From NCBI GenBank assembly GCA_903831925.1, contig CAIKZV010000521.1, positions 1-8,105 of the forward strand: 8,105 nt of DNA, written 5' to 3'. The stretch comes from an uncultured Burkholderiales bacterium. Lineage in GTDB: Bacteria > Pseudomonadota > Gammaproteobacteria > Burkholderiales > Burkholderiaceae_E. Both the position numbers and the translations under genes were made by a program. Position 1 is the first letter of the stretch, and each line of letters opens with the position of its first letter. Of this stretch, positions 1 through 7,138 are shown one piece after another. The notes beneath the pieces were generated by a model. It ran no database searches and had not been told where the DNA came from. It saw only the letters and a program-made list of their open reading frames with translations.

Positions 1-663
1 AGGCCCTTCATGCCCCGGGAGGTCACACGCGACACCGATTTCTGGCTGATCAACCTTGCGGCCGTCGTCGTGCAGTTCGCAAGCTTTGCCGTGCCGCTGA
101 TCACACCCTACTTTCTGGTGCGCGTCGCCGGCTGGCAAACGCCTGCGGTGGGCGCGCTCATGGCCGTCTGGGCGATCGGATCACTGGCCGGATCAAGCAG
201 CGCGTCAGGCGTCATCAATCGGCTCGGTGCACCGCGAAGCACCTTTGTCGCGATGCTCGGCATCATCATCGGCCTGGGCACGATTGCCTGCTGGCAAAGC
301 CCGCCGTCAATCGCGCTGATGGCGGGTTCGCTGCTTGTCCATGGCGCAGGGCTGGGCCTCTTTCAGGTGGCCTATACCGACATCGTGATTGCCGCGTTGC
401 CGATCAACGCACGCGGCGTTGCCGGCAGCCTCACCATGGTGACCCGCACGATCGGACTGGTGGTCGGCGCCTCGCTCTGGATCGCGCTGCTGCAGTCGAT
501 TCAGACATCGGCGCAGACAGCGGGTGCGACCCTCACCGCAGCATTCATGTCGGCGTTCGCGACGGTGTTCGTCTGCGCTGCGGTGACGGCCGCGAGCTTT
601 GGGGCAGCCTGGTGGCTGCGCCGGACTCGAATGAAACGCGTCGAGACAGGCGCAACGCTTTGA
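1..663 (+). CDS. MFS transporter, C-terminal half (5' end off window)
   Basis: Inner-membrane secondary transporter of the major facilitator superfamily; substrate unknown. The reading frame is open from base 1, and an ATG at 10 lies inside it. The visible 220 residues look like the last six membrane helices only, so the start is upstream of the window and the ATG is probably an internal Met. Six hydrophobic segments can be picked out: around NLAAVVVQFASFAVPLITPY, AVGALMAVWAIGSLAG, FVAMLGIIIGLGTIAC, ALMAGSLLVHGAGLGLFQVA, GLVVGASLWIALL and FATVFVCAAVTAASFGAAWW. The stretch ARGVAGSLTMVTRTIG before the fifth is typical of the drug/H+ antiporter (DHA2, EmrB-like) branch; that assignment is family inference. 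The protein ends with a basic tail (RRTRMKRVE). The CoA-transferase gene starts 42 bases downstream on the same strand, so the two may be co-transcribed, which would fit uptake or export of a related acid. Confidence 0.85.
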   Translation, partial: RPFMPREVTRDTDFWLINLAAVVVQFASFAVPLITPYFLVRVAGWQTPAVGALMAVWAIGSLAGSSSASGVINRLGAPRSTFVAMLGIIIGLGTIACWQSPPSIALMAGSLLVHGAGLGLFQVAYTDIVIAALPINARGVAGSLTMVTRTIGLVVGASLWIALLQSIQTSAQTAGATLTAAFMSAFATVFVCAAVTAASFGAAWWLRRTRMKRVETGATL

Positions 664-696
664 TTGCATGATCAACCCAACCGCACCCGCCCGCAC

Positions 697-700
697 AGGA
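697..700 (+). promoter_or_regulatory. Ribosome binding site deciding the CoA-transferase start
   Basis: AGGA five bases upstream of ATG 706. It supports this start over the in-frame TTG at 664, which directly follows the transporter stop codon and has no comparable purine-rich motif. Confidence 0.6.
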
Positions 701-705
701 CCTGC

Positions 706-1923
706 ATGAGCCTCTCCCCGACCGACAACACCTCTGCCCGCGGCACACTTGCCGGCGTACGCGTGCTCGAATTCACCGCACTGATTGCCGGCCCCTCGGC
801 AGCACGCGCACTGGCCGACCACGGCGCCGAAGTCATCAAGATCGAACGATTTCCGGACGGTGATGTCTCGCGCAGCGTCAACCGCATCGTGCCGGGGCGC
901 AGTGCGATGTTCGTGCAGCACAACAGCGGCAAGAAGGGCCTGTGCCTCGATCTTGGTCGGCCCGAGGGCCTGGCGATCGCCCAGGATCTGGTGAGAAAGT
1001 CGGACATCGTGATCGAAGCCTTCACGCCGGGGGTGATGGCCAAGCTCGGTCTGGGCTATGACGATCTGAAAGCACTCAATCCGAAGATCATCCTTTGCTC
1101 GATCAGCGGCTTCGGTCAGACCGGCCCGAACGCAAACCGGCCGGGCTATGCGCATATCGCGCATTCAATGACCGGCTGGCTGGCGATGCAATCGATGTAC
1201 CGCGACCCGCCCCAGATCCCGACCGGCCCAGGCATCGCGATTGCCGATGTGGTCACCGGTATCACGGCCTTCGGCGCAATCTGCGCGGCGCTCTTCAAGC
1301 GCGAGCGCACCGGGCGCGGCGAGCGCATCGATGTGTCGCTCTTCGACTCGCTCTTTGCGGCCAACGATGAATCGATGCAGCGCTGCCTGATCGACGGCAT
1401 CGAGCGGCCCGGCTACCACGCGGTCCATCGCACGCTCGATGGCTATGTCACCGCCAATGTCGGTCCGGACTTTCGTGCCTGGCAAAGCATCTGCAAGGCA
1501 ATGGGCCGGATGGAACTGCTCGACGACCCGCGGTTTTCCACGCTGTCACAGGTCAACCGCAACCGGGTTGAGGCGACCCGCCTGCTGTCGGACTGGCTGG
1601 CCACCCTCACCAGTGATGAGGCCGACCGCATCCTGACCGAGCATCATGTGGTGGTCGGGGTCGTGAAGACGATCGGGCAGGCCGCACGCCAGCCGCAGGT
1701 GCTTGCCCGCGAGATGATTGCGCCGGTCGACGACCCGGTTCTGGGACGCATCGACGTGATCAATACCGCGGCCAAGTTCAGTGATGCCAGCGTGGGGGTC
1801 AGTGCCCATGCGCCAACACTTGGCGAACACAACAGCTCGGTGCTGGGCGATCTGCTGGGCTATGACGCGCAGAAAATCGCAGCACTGACCGCTGCTGGCG
1901 TGCTGCGGACCGAAGCGATCTGA
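706..1923 (+). CDS. CaiB/BaiF family (family III) CoA-transferase
   Basis: Cytoplasmic enzyme that moves CoA between carboxylic acids through an aspartyl-CoA mixed anhydride. The 405-residue length is normal for the family. The N-terminal block (residues 15-48) has LAGVRVLEFT, AGPSAARALADHGAEVIKIE. Next come NSGKKGLCLDL (73-83), SDIVIEAFTPGVMAKLGLGY (99-118) and the family stretch SISGFGQTGP (132-141). Asp181 in IADVVTG aligns with the catalytic Asp of formyl-CoA transferase. It is followed by ALFKRERTGRGERIDVSLFD (195-214). ATG 706 is preferred because AGGA at 697-700 sits five bases upstream and the LAGVRVLEF block then starts near residue 15; an in-frame TTG at 664 would add 14 residues unlike the family. 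One oddity: the C-terminal motif usually written G-x-P-x-x-P-V reads VVVGVVKTI here (315-323), so substrate preference may differ. The substrate is not predictable. It lies downstream of the MFS gene and converges on the flavin oxidoreductase gene. Confidence 0.93.
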   Translation: MSLSPTDNTSARGTLAGVRVLEFTALIAGPSAARALADHGAEVIKIERFPDGDVSRSVNRIVPGRSAMFVQHNSGKKGLCLDLGRPEGLAIAQDLVRKSDIVIEAFTPGVMAKLGLGYDDLKALNPKIILCSISGFGQTGPNANRPGYAHIAHSMTGWLAMQSMYRDPPQIPTGPGIAIADVVTGITAFGAICAALFKRERTGRGERIDVSLFDSLFAANDESMQRCLIDGIERPGYHAVHRTLDGYVTANVGPDFRAWQSICKAMGRMELLDDPRFSTLSQVNRNRVEATRLLSDWLATLTSDEADRILTEHHVVVGVVKTIGQAARQPQVLAREMIAPVDDPVLGRIDVINTAAKFSDASVGVSAHAPTLGEHNSSVLGDLLGYDAQKIAALTAAGVLRTEAI

Positions 1924-1934
1924 CCTGAGCGAAA

Positions 1935-3182
1935 TCAGCGCCCGACCAGCGCCGCCGCGGTCATCGCTTCGTTCGCCGCATACCCCTCGACCGCCTGCGG
2001 CCCGGTCAGTGCGCGATCGGGCTCGCGACCATCGCCGATCGCAATCAGCTGCAGGCAGAACCAGGCGAGACCCGCTCGGGGCGGATCGATGTCGCGCTCA
2101 TAAGAACGTCCTTCTGGCCACTCGCCGCGCATCAGGCGATTCGGCAGATCGGCATCGACGCACATCGGCCGACCGATGCCGATCATGTCGAGTTCACCCT
2201 GCGACAGCGCCTCATCCATCGCCGCACGGCTGCGAAACCCGCCGGTGACCATGACCGGCATGGTGGCTGCCGCACAGATGGCCTTTGCATAGTCGAGAAA
2301 GTAGGCCTCGCGCTTGCGCGTGCTCTCGGCCACCGGCGTGCCTGCAGGTGCGCTTGCCGGCGCGCCCTTGACGCCGCGCGCGCCCATCATGCTCGGCTGC
2401 TCGTAGCTGCCACCCGACAATTCGAGCAGATCGATACCGGCTTCACCCAGCCATTGCACCACCTTCAGACAGTCTTCGGTACTGAAGCCGCCCTGTTGAA
2501 AGTCGGATGAATTCAGCTTCACGCCGATCGGAAAATCGTCGCCACATGAATCGCGGCAAGCCTTGACCACCGAGAGCAGAAACCGGGCGCGATGCTCGAG
2601 AGAGCCGCCCCATTGGTCGGTGCGACGGTTGACCAGCGGCGACAGGAACTGGCTGATCAGATAACCGTGAGCGCCATGAATCTGGATGCCGGTAAAACCG
2701 GTGGCCCGCGCAATGGCGGCAACATGCGCAAAGCGGCTGATCGCATCATCAATCTCGGCGACCGACATTTCGCGCGGCGGAGCAAAGGCATCACCCGGCA
2801 AAGCCAGCGCCACCGCCGAGGGCGCGACAGGTGCCTGGCACACCGTCCTTGGCGTCTGGCGCCCGGGATGGTTGATCTGCATCCAGAGGTGATTGCCGGC
2901 AACCGTACCGGCCTTGGCATAACGTGCGAGCTCCTCGAGGCCGCCATTGCGGTCGATGACCACATTGCCCGGGCGCTCGAGATAGCGCCGATCGATCTGC
3001 ACATTGCCGGTGATGACCAGCCCTGCCCCACCCTGCGACCAGGCGCGATAGAGTCGCTCGTGACGCGGCGTGGCACGGTTGCGTGCATCGGCCAGCCCCT
3101 CGGTGAGGGCGGCCTTGCAAAGCCGATTGGGAATGACTGCCCCGCATGGCAGGGGCAGTGGCGATCGGATGTCGTCGGTCAT
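1935..3182 (-). CDS. Old Yellow Enzyme family NADH:flavin oxidoreductase
   Basis: FMN-dependent TIM-barrel oxidoreductase that typically uses NAD(P)H to reduce activated C=C bonds, such as enones or enoates. The 415 residues carry family landmarks in order: SPLPLPCGAVIPNRLCKAAL (7-26), the FMN-binding MQINHPGRQ (101-109), IHGAHGYLISQFLSPLVNRR (168-187) with the substrate-binding His169/His172 pair and Tyr174, and DQWGGSLEHRARFL (189-202). Then follow VKLNSSDF (221-228), ELSGGSYEQP (254-263), VTGGFRS (312-318) and GIGRPM (335-340) for the FMN phosphate. It lacks the iron-sulfur cysteine cluster and the FAD/NAD domain of 2,4-dienoyl-CoA reductases, so it is a single-domain enzyme. The frame stays open to 3368, but the extra 62 residues are unlike the family and overlap the divergent hydrolase gene. 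ATG 3182 puts the SPLPLP block near the N-terminus as expected, although no good ribosome binding site precedes it. Physiological substrate unknown. Confidence 0.93.
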   Translation of the reverse strand: MTDDIRSPLPLPCGAVIPNRLCKAALTEGLADARNRATPRHERLYRAWSQGGAGLVITGNVQIDRRYLERPGNVVIDRNGGLEELARYAKAGTVAGNHLWMQINHPGRQTPRTVCQAPVAPSAVALALPGDAFAPPREMSVAEIDDAISRFAHVAAIARATGFTGIQIHGAHGYLISQFLSPLVNRRTDQWGGSLEHRARFLLSVVKACRDSCGDDFPIGVKLNSSDFQQGGFSTEDCLKVVQWLGEAGIDLLELSGGSYEQPSMMGARGVKGAPASAPAGTPVAESTRKREAYFLDYAKAICAAATMPVMVTGGFRSRAAMDEALSQGELDMIGIGRPMCVDADLPNRLMRGEWPEGRSYERDIDPPRAGLAWFCLQLIAIGDGREPDRALTGPQAVEGYAANEAMTAAALVGR

Positions 3183-3299
3183 GGGATCAGGGTTTGGTTG
3201 AATGATCCGCGAAGGCTGGCATCGATGACGTGTACAGTCAAACCATCTGCCCGTGACCGCGACGGGCACCTCCAATGACATCGGGGAGACTTGATCGCG
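3183..3299. promoter_or_regulatory. Divergent intergenic control region with two inverted repeats
   Basis: This 117-base gap must hold the promoters of both the oxidoreductase (-) and the sulfatase-family hydrolase (+). Two dyads are visible. TGAC-N7-GTCA at 3226-3240 encloses the palindrome TGTACA at 3231-3236. GGATCA-N13-TGATCC lies at 3184-3208, close to the oxidoreductase start. On the minus strand a TTGACT -35-like hexamer (3241 to 3236) overlaps the first dyad, but 17 bases on there is only a poor -10 (CAGCCT), so the promoter is uncertain. I see no convincing plus-strand promoter. GGGGAG at 3283-3288 is the likely ribosome binding site of the hydrolase. No regulator gene is present in the window. 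Confidence 0.45.
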
Positions 3300-4874
3300 A
3301 TGACTCAGGCAGGCAATCCGCTGCGCAATGCGCTCTTCATCATGGTCGACCAGTTGCGATGGGACCATGTCAGCGCCTATGGCCGATCACCGGTCCCCAC
3401 GCCCAACATCGATCGGCTTGCAGCGCGCGGTGCGCGCTTCGATCGGGCCTTCGTGCAGGGTCCGATCTGCGGCCCCTCCCGCATGTCCTACTACACCGGG
3501 CGCTATGTGATGAGCCACGGCGCGCGATGGAACCGCGTGCCCCTGTCGGCCGCGCAGCTGACGCTGGGCGACTATCTGAGTCGCGCCGGTATCGCAGCCA
3601 CCCTGGCCGGCAAGACGCATGTGCTGCCCGACACCGACGGCCTCGATCGCATGGGCATCGAGATCGAATCGGAGCGGGGCGCACTGCTGCGCGAAGGCGG
3701 CTTCGTGCCCTTCGAGCGATTCGACGGTCACCACAAGCCCGACCACCTCAGCGGCTATCCGGCGTTTTTGCGCCAGCATGGTTATCTCTCCGACGACCCC
3801 TGGGCTGACTTCGCCATCTCGGTGACCGATGACGCCGGTCAGACGCAGTCGGGCTGGCGGATGCGCAATGTTCATTGGCCGGCCCGCGTGGCCGAACCCC
3901 ATTCCGAGACTGCCTATCTCACCGATCGGGCGATCGACTTTCTGCGTGCACCGGGTGCCGACCGATGGTGTCTGCATCTGTCGTATGTGAAACCGCACTG
4001 GCCCTATGTGGCGCCCGCGCCCTACCACGCGATGTTCCGCGACTCGGTCCTGACGCCGCCGGTGAAGGCACAGCACGAGCGAACCGATGCGCATCCGGTG
4101 GTGCGCGCCTTCCATCAGCACGAAGAAAGCCGCAACTTCGGCGACGATGCGATCGCAGCCCATGTCCGGCCGGCCTATATGGGGCTGATCGCGCAGCTCG
4201 ATCACCATATCGGCCGGGTGCTCGATGCGCTTGATGCCAGCGGCGCCGCCAAGGACACGCTGATCGTGTTGTGCGCCGACCATGGCGACATGCTGGGTGA
4301 TCACTGGCTTGGCGAAAAAGAACTTTTCTATGAACAGGCGGTCCGTACGCCGATGATCGTCGTTGACCCCCGAGCACCCGCGCAGGCCACGCGCGGCAAG
4401 GCGGTCGCCGACATGGTCGAGGCAATCGACATCGTGCCGACCCTGCTCGATGCGCTGGGCGTGCCGGGCGACGACCATCGCCTGGAAGGCCGTTCACTGC
4501 TGCCGCTGGTGCACGGTCAGTCGGTCAGCTGGCGCGATGCGGTGTTCTCGGAGGCCGATTATGGATTTCGACAGGCACGCCTGACCCTTGGTCGCGCCCC
4601 GGGTGAGTGCCGCGGCTGGATGGTGCGCACCGGGCGATTCAAATACGTCGAGTGGGAAGGCCTGCGCCCGCAACTCTTCGATCTCCAAGACGACCCCGAC
4701 GAGCTCCACGACCTGGGCGCATCGGCTGCCAACGGCCCGGTCGCGCGCGACATGCGCGATCGGCTTTTGCACTGGTCATTGCAGCGCAAGAACCGCGGCA
4801 CGCTCAGCGACGAGCAGGTGGCGCTGCGCACCGAGACCGCGAGCAAGCACGGCATTTTCATCGGGTTCTGGTAG
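3300..4874 (+). CDS. Sulfatase-superfamily hydrolase, phosphonate monoester hydrolase-like
   Basis: Alkaline-phosphatase-fold hydrolase of sulfate, phosphate or phosphonate esters that depends on a formylglycine made from cysteine. The 524 residues show metal ligands Asp17-Gln18 (IMVDQLRWD), the modification motif C-G-P-S-R with Cys57 (ICGPSRMSYYTGR), Asn78, the GKTH motif (Lys105-His107), His233 in KPHWPY, Asp327-His328 in ADHGD, and His335/Lys340 in GDHWLGEK. The Cys57 position, the GKTH motif, the overall length near 514-525 and the C-terminal IGFW resemble the bacterial phosphonate monoester hydrolase/arylsulfatase group (nucleophile at residue 57 in the Rhizobium and Burkholderia enzymes, as I recall). 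The exact substrate is inference. There is no signal peptide, so it is probably cytoplasmic. ATG 3300 lies 11 bases after GGAG; the in-frame TTG at 3291 is only two bases from it and is unlikely. No formylglycine-generating enzyme gene is in the window, so a distant one is needed. Confidence 0.9.
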   Translation: MTQAGNPLRNALFIMVDQLRWDHVSAYGRSPVPTPNIDRLAARGARFDRAFVQGPICGPSRMSYYTGRYVMSHGARWNRVPLSAAQLTLGDYLSRAGIAATLAGKTHVLPDTDGLDRMGIEIESERGALLREGGFVPFERFDGHHKPDHLSGYPAFLRQHGYLSDDPWADFAISVTDDAGQTQSGWRMRNVHWPARVAEPHSETAYLTDRAIDFLRAPGADRWCLHLSYVKPHWPYVAPAPYHAMFRDSVLTPPVKAQHERTDAHPVVRAFHQHEESRNFGDDAIAAHVRPAYMGLIAQLDHHIGRVLDALDASGAAKDTLIVLCADHGDMLGDHWLGEKELFYEQAVRTPMIVVDPRAPAQATRGKAVADMVEAIDIVPTLLDALGVPGDDHRLEGRSLLPLVHGQSVSWRDAVFSEADYGFRQARLTLGRAPGECRGWMVRTGRFKYVEWEGLRPQLFDLQDDPDELHDLGASAANGPVARDMRDRLLHWSLQRKNRGTLSDEQVALRTETASKHGIFIGFW

Positions 4875-4888
4875 CGCAGCAGACTGCG
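4875..4888. terminator. Small hairpin between convergent genes
   Basis: CGCAG-CAGA-CTGCG forms a 5-bp stem with a 4-base loop starting right after the hydrolase stop codon, in the 19-base gap before the end of tupC. On the plus strand it is followed by GCGTTTC, which is only a very short T run. It could act weakly in both directions, but it is shorter than a typical intrinsic terminator, so this is a tentative call. Confidence 0.3.
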
Positions 4889-4893
4889 GCGTT

Positions 4894-5556
4894 TCAGGTG
4901 TTGTCGGTCATGACCTGAAGGGCTGCCACCCGCAGCCGATCGAATATCGACAGTCGCGCAAATTCAGGATCGTGGGTGGCAATGACGACCGTGTGATGAT
5001 TCCGGCACAGCGCAGTGACCAGTTCAAAGACCTGCGCGCGCGATGCGTCGTCAAGATTGGCGGTCGGCTCGTCAAGCAGCAGCAAGGCCGGATCGAGGAG
5101 CTTTGCCCGCGCAAGCGCCAGCCGCTGAGCTTCACCGCCCGACAGCGTTTGCGCGGGCAGCATCGCCCGCCCGGTCAAGCCGGCCCAGGCCAGCGCCTCA
5201 TGCACATGCTCGCGGCGCTGCGTCGCGTTGATTCCGCGCAGGCGCAGACCGTACTCAAGGTTTGCCGCGATGCTGCGATGAAACAGATAAGGCTGCTGGT
5301 GCACATAGACGATCTGTCGGCGCCACAACTCCGGCAGGACGGCTGTTGGCGCCGTTTCGCCGCGAAAGCTCAGGATGCCGCCATTGCTTGGTTCGAGGCC
5401 GGCGAGCATGCGTAACAGGGTGGTCTTACCGCTGCCATTCGGGCCGCTCAGGACATAGCGGCGGCCGGCCTGCAGGGTCAGCGCGGCCTGTGCAAACAGC
5501 ACCCGGTCGCCAAAGCTTTTTTTCAGAGCAGAAACCTGAAGCAGCGGCGACGTCAT
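4894..5556 (-). CDS. tupC: Tungstate-type ABC transporter ATP-binding protein
   Basis: ATPase that powers the adjacent permease at the cytoplasmic face of the inner membrane. The 220-residue protein is a single ABC domain: Walker A GPNGSGKTT (38-46), Q-loop in VYVHQQPYLF (83-92), signature LSGGEAQRLALARA (138-151), Walker B LLLLDEPTANLD (158-169) and switch His195 in VIATHD. It lacks the C-terminal molybdate-sensing domain of ModC, which fits TupC. The ATG at 5556 overlaps the tupB stop as ATGA, indicating translational coupling. The frame is open further upstream to 5736, but that part lies within tupB in another frame and does not resemble an ABC protein. The ATPase alone does not reveal the substrate; tungstate is inferred from tupA and tupB next to it. 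Confidence 0.9.
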   Translation of the reverse strand: MTSPLLQVSALKKSFGDRVLFAQAALTLQAGRRYVLSGPNGSGKTTLLRMLAGLEPSNGGILSFRGETAPTAVLPELWRRQIVYVHQQPYLFHRSIAANLEYGLRLRGINATQRREHVHEALAWAGLTGRAMLPAQTLSGGEAQRLALARAKLLDPALLLLDEPTANLDDASRAQVFELVTALCRNHHTVVIATHDPEFARLSIFDRLRVAALQVMTDNT

Positions 5557-6248
5557 TCGAGTCCGCCTCGGCCCTGCAAGGTGGCCAGCATGATGTTGAT
5601 GCCGACCGACAGCACGACCAGCACCATGCCGAGCGCGATACCCTGAGCAAATTCGCCCTTGGCGGTCTCGAGCGCAATCGCTGTCGGGATATTGCGCGTG
5701 AGGCCGGCGATGTTGCCGCCAACGAGCAGGGCGCATCCGACTTCAGACACGACGCGCCCGAAGGCATTGACGATGCCTGCGATCACTGCAAAGCGCACTT
5801 CCCAGAGCGTGGTCAGCGCGGCGCGCATGGGGCTTGCGCCAAGGCTGCGCGCCGTCTCGAAGATTCGCGGATCGGCACCCTGCACCGCGGCAACCGTGAA
5901 GACAATCAGAATCGGCAGGGCGATCGCGATATACCCGAGCATGATCGCCCATGGCGTGAACAGGAGTTCGAAAACACCCAAGGGTCCGCGCCTGGACAAC
6001 AGCAGATAGATCACCAGACCGATGACGACCGTGGGCAAGGACAGCAAGGCCTGCATCAGCACGATCAGCGCCCGCCGACCGGGAAATTTGACCTTCGCCA
6101 GCAGGAAGCCGGCCGCGATCGCCACCGGGGCGGTGAGCGCGACTGCAGCCAGCGCGACCCATAGCGACACCCAGATGGTGCCCCACAGCCTCACATCTCC
6201 GGATGCCAGCAATGCAAAGGCCTGACGGGTCGGTTCGAGCAGATCCAC
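5553..6248 (-). CDS. tupB: Tungstate-type ABC transporter permease
   Basis: Inner-membrane permease of the binding-protein-dependent type, 231 residues if it starts at GTG 6248. The N-terminal EPTRQAFALLASGDVRLWG is typical of TupB. Hydrophobic segments follow at about 24-52, 60-85, 97-122, 152-170 and 200-225. The cytoplasmic EAA loop that docks the ATPase is seen at about 131-150 (ETARSLGASPMRAALTTLWE). The block SEVGCALLVGGNI then TAIALETAKGEFA (168-201) is highly characteristic of the TupB family. The frame is open to an ATG at 6341, but those 31 extra residues lie within tupA and are unlike a permease. GTG 6248 lies 5 bases after the tupA stop and 10 bases after AGGA (6262 to 6259 on this strand). 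The stop overlaps the tupC start. Confidence 0.9.
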   Translation of the reverse strand: MDLLEPTRQAFALLASGDVRLWGTIWVSLWVALAAVALTAPVAIAAGFLLAKVKFPGRRALIVLMQALLSLPTVVIGLVIYLLLSRRGPLGVFELLFTPWAIMLGYIAIALPILIVFTVAAVQGADPRIFETARSLGASPMRAALTTLWEVRFAVIAGIVNAFGRVVSEVGCALLVGGNIAGLTRNIPTAIALETAKGEFAQGIALGMVLVVLSVGINIMLATLQGRGGLE

Positions 6249-6253
6249 GCCGG

Positions 6254-7072
6254 CTATTTCCTGGCACTCGGAAAAAACAGCTGCACCCCATTGATCCGGA
6301 ATGACGCCACCGCTGCCTGGCCCTCGACCGAGGTGATCCATTCGGCGAAGGCTTGCGCCCCCGCGTGATTGAGACTGGGGTAACGCTGCCGATTGAGGGT
6401 GATCACGCCATAAGGGTTGAACATGCGTGCATCCCCCTCGACCAGAACCTGCAAACCGGTTCGATCGCGATAGGCGGCATAGGTCGCACGATCGGTCAAC
6501 GCATAGGCGCTGAGTTCACCGGCCATCGTCAGCACCGGCCCCATGCCCTGACCGGTCGAGACATACCAGGCACCTTTTGGTTCGATGCCGGCCGCCCGCC
6601 AGTAGGACTTCTCCATCTGGTGCGTGCCCGACTCGTCGCCACGAGAAATGAATTTTTCTCCGCTTGCAGCGACTTTTCTGAACGCTTCAATCGCATCGCG
6701 CCCGCCGCGCAAAGCGGCCGGATCGCGCATCGGCCCGACCAGCACGAAGTCGTTGACCATGACATCGCGGCGCTCCCCGCCGAAGCCTGCCGCCATGAAC
6801 CTGTCCTCGGACGCACGCGCATGCACGAGCAAAACATCTGCGTCGCCGTTTTCACCGATCTTCATTGCGGCACCACTGCCCACCGAGACCACGCGCACCT
6901 TGCCGCCGTAGCGCGCTTCGAACTGAGGCAGGATCGCCGCCAGCAGTCCCGAGGCTTCGGTGCTGGTGGTGGTCGCCAGCCGGATGTCGGGTGCAGCGCT
7001 CAGTGATGCGGCAAACAAACACAGCAGCAGCGCAACAAGGCCGCGAAAGCTTTCGGCTGTTTTTATCTGCAT
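6254..7072 (-). CDS. tupA: Tungstate-binding periplasmic protein of ABC importer
   Basis: Periplasmic oxyanion-binding protein delivering substrate to TupBC. From ATG 7072 it has 272 residues. A signal peptide is clear: basic n-region (Lys4, Arg10), hydrophobic core GLVALLLCLFAASLSA (11-26) and cleavage near 25-27. The mature part begins with the TupA hallmark TTTSTEASGLL (34-44). It continues with VVSVGSGAAMKIGENGDADV (61-80), LLVHARASEDRF, VMVNDFVLVGP (104-114), SRGDESGTHQMEKSYW (143-158), which contains the Arg and Thr region known to hold tungstate, and GAWYVSTGQGMGPVL (167-181). In the related vanadate (Vup) importers the binding proteins are similar, so vanadate is an alternative; ModA and PstS fit less well. 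An in-frame GTG at 7165 would add 31 residues encoded partly by the upstream repeats and would spoil the signal peptide. GAAAG seven bases upstream of the ATG is a weak ribosome binding site. Confidence 0.9.
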   Translation of the reverse strand: MQIKTAESFRGLVALLLCLFAASLSAAPDIRLATTTSTEASGLLAAILPQFEARYGGKVRVVSVGSGAAMKIGENGDADVLLVHARASEDRFMAAGFGGERRDVMVNDFVLVGPMRDPAALRGGRDAIEAFRKVAASGEKFISRGDESGTHQMEKSYWRAAGIEPKGAWYVSTGQGMGPVLTMAGELSAYALTDRATYAAYRDRTGLQVLVEGDARMFNPYGVITLNRQRYPSLNHAGAQAFAEWITSVEGQAAVASFRINGVQLFFPSARK

Positions 7073-7109
7073 CTGGGAGCTTTCAGCATCAGTTGTCCGG
7101 GGCGTTCGA

Positions 7110-7138
7110 AATCTTGCAAAATCTTCATCGGATGACAA
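7110..7138 (-). promoter_or_regulatory. Candidate promoter of the tup operon
   Basis: On the minus strand, TTGTCA (7138 to 7133; one mismatch to TTGACA) is followed after exactly 17 bases by AAGATT (7115 to 7110; three of six matches to TATAAT). This would start transcription about 30 bases before the tupA ATG and after the alternative GTG at 7165, agreeing with the chosen start. The -10 is weak, which would suit an activated promoter. Within it AAGATTT occurs twice, ten bases apart. Confidence 0.4.

Noticed and set aside
307..1164. 285-residue open frame on the minus strand across the transporter end and CoA-transferase start
   Set aside because: Antisense to two well-supported genes, spans their boundary, His/Arg/Cys-rich low-quality composition, no recognisable domain; a GC-rich shadow.
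1924..1938. Terminator between the convergent CoA-transferase and oxidoreductase genes
   Set aside because: Only a 4-bp CTGA/TCAG stem with a six-base loop and no T run; not distinguishable from chance.
3183..3368. 62-residue N-terminal extension of the flavin oxidoreductase
   Set aside because: Unlike the family, would overlap the start of the divergent hydrolase gene and remove its promoter space; ATG 3182 fits family alignments.
3387..4478. 363-residue open frame antisense to the hydrolase gene
   Set aside because: Lies wholly inside the sulfatase-superfamily gene, whose motifs are intact throughout; no domain, hydrophobic pattern or ribosome binding site of its own.
5262..6164. 300-residue plus-strand open frame across tupC and tupB
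   Set aside because: Antisense to two genes with clear motifs; Gln/Arg/His-rich sequence typical of a reverse-strand shadow of hydrophobic codons.
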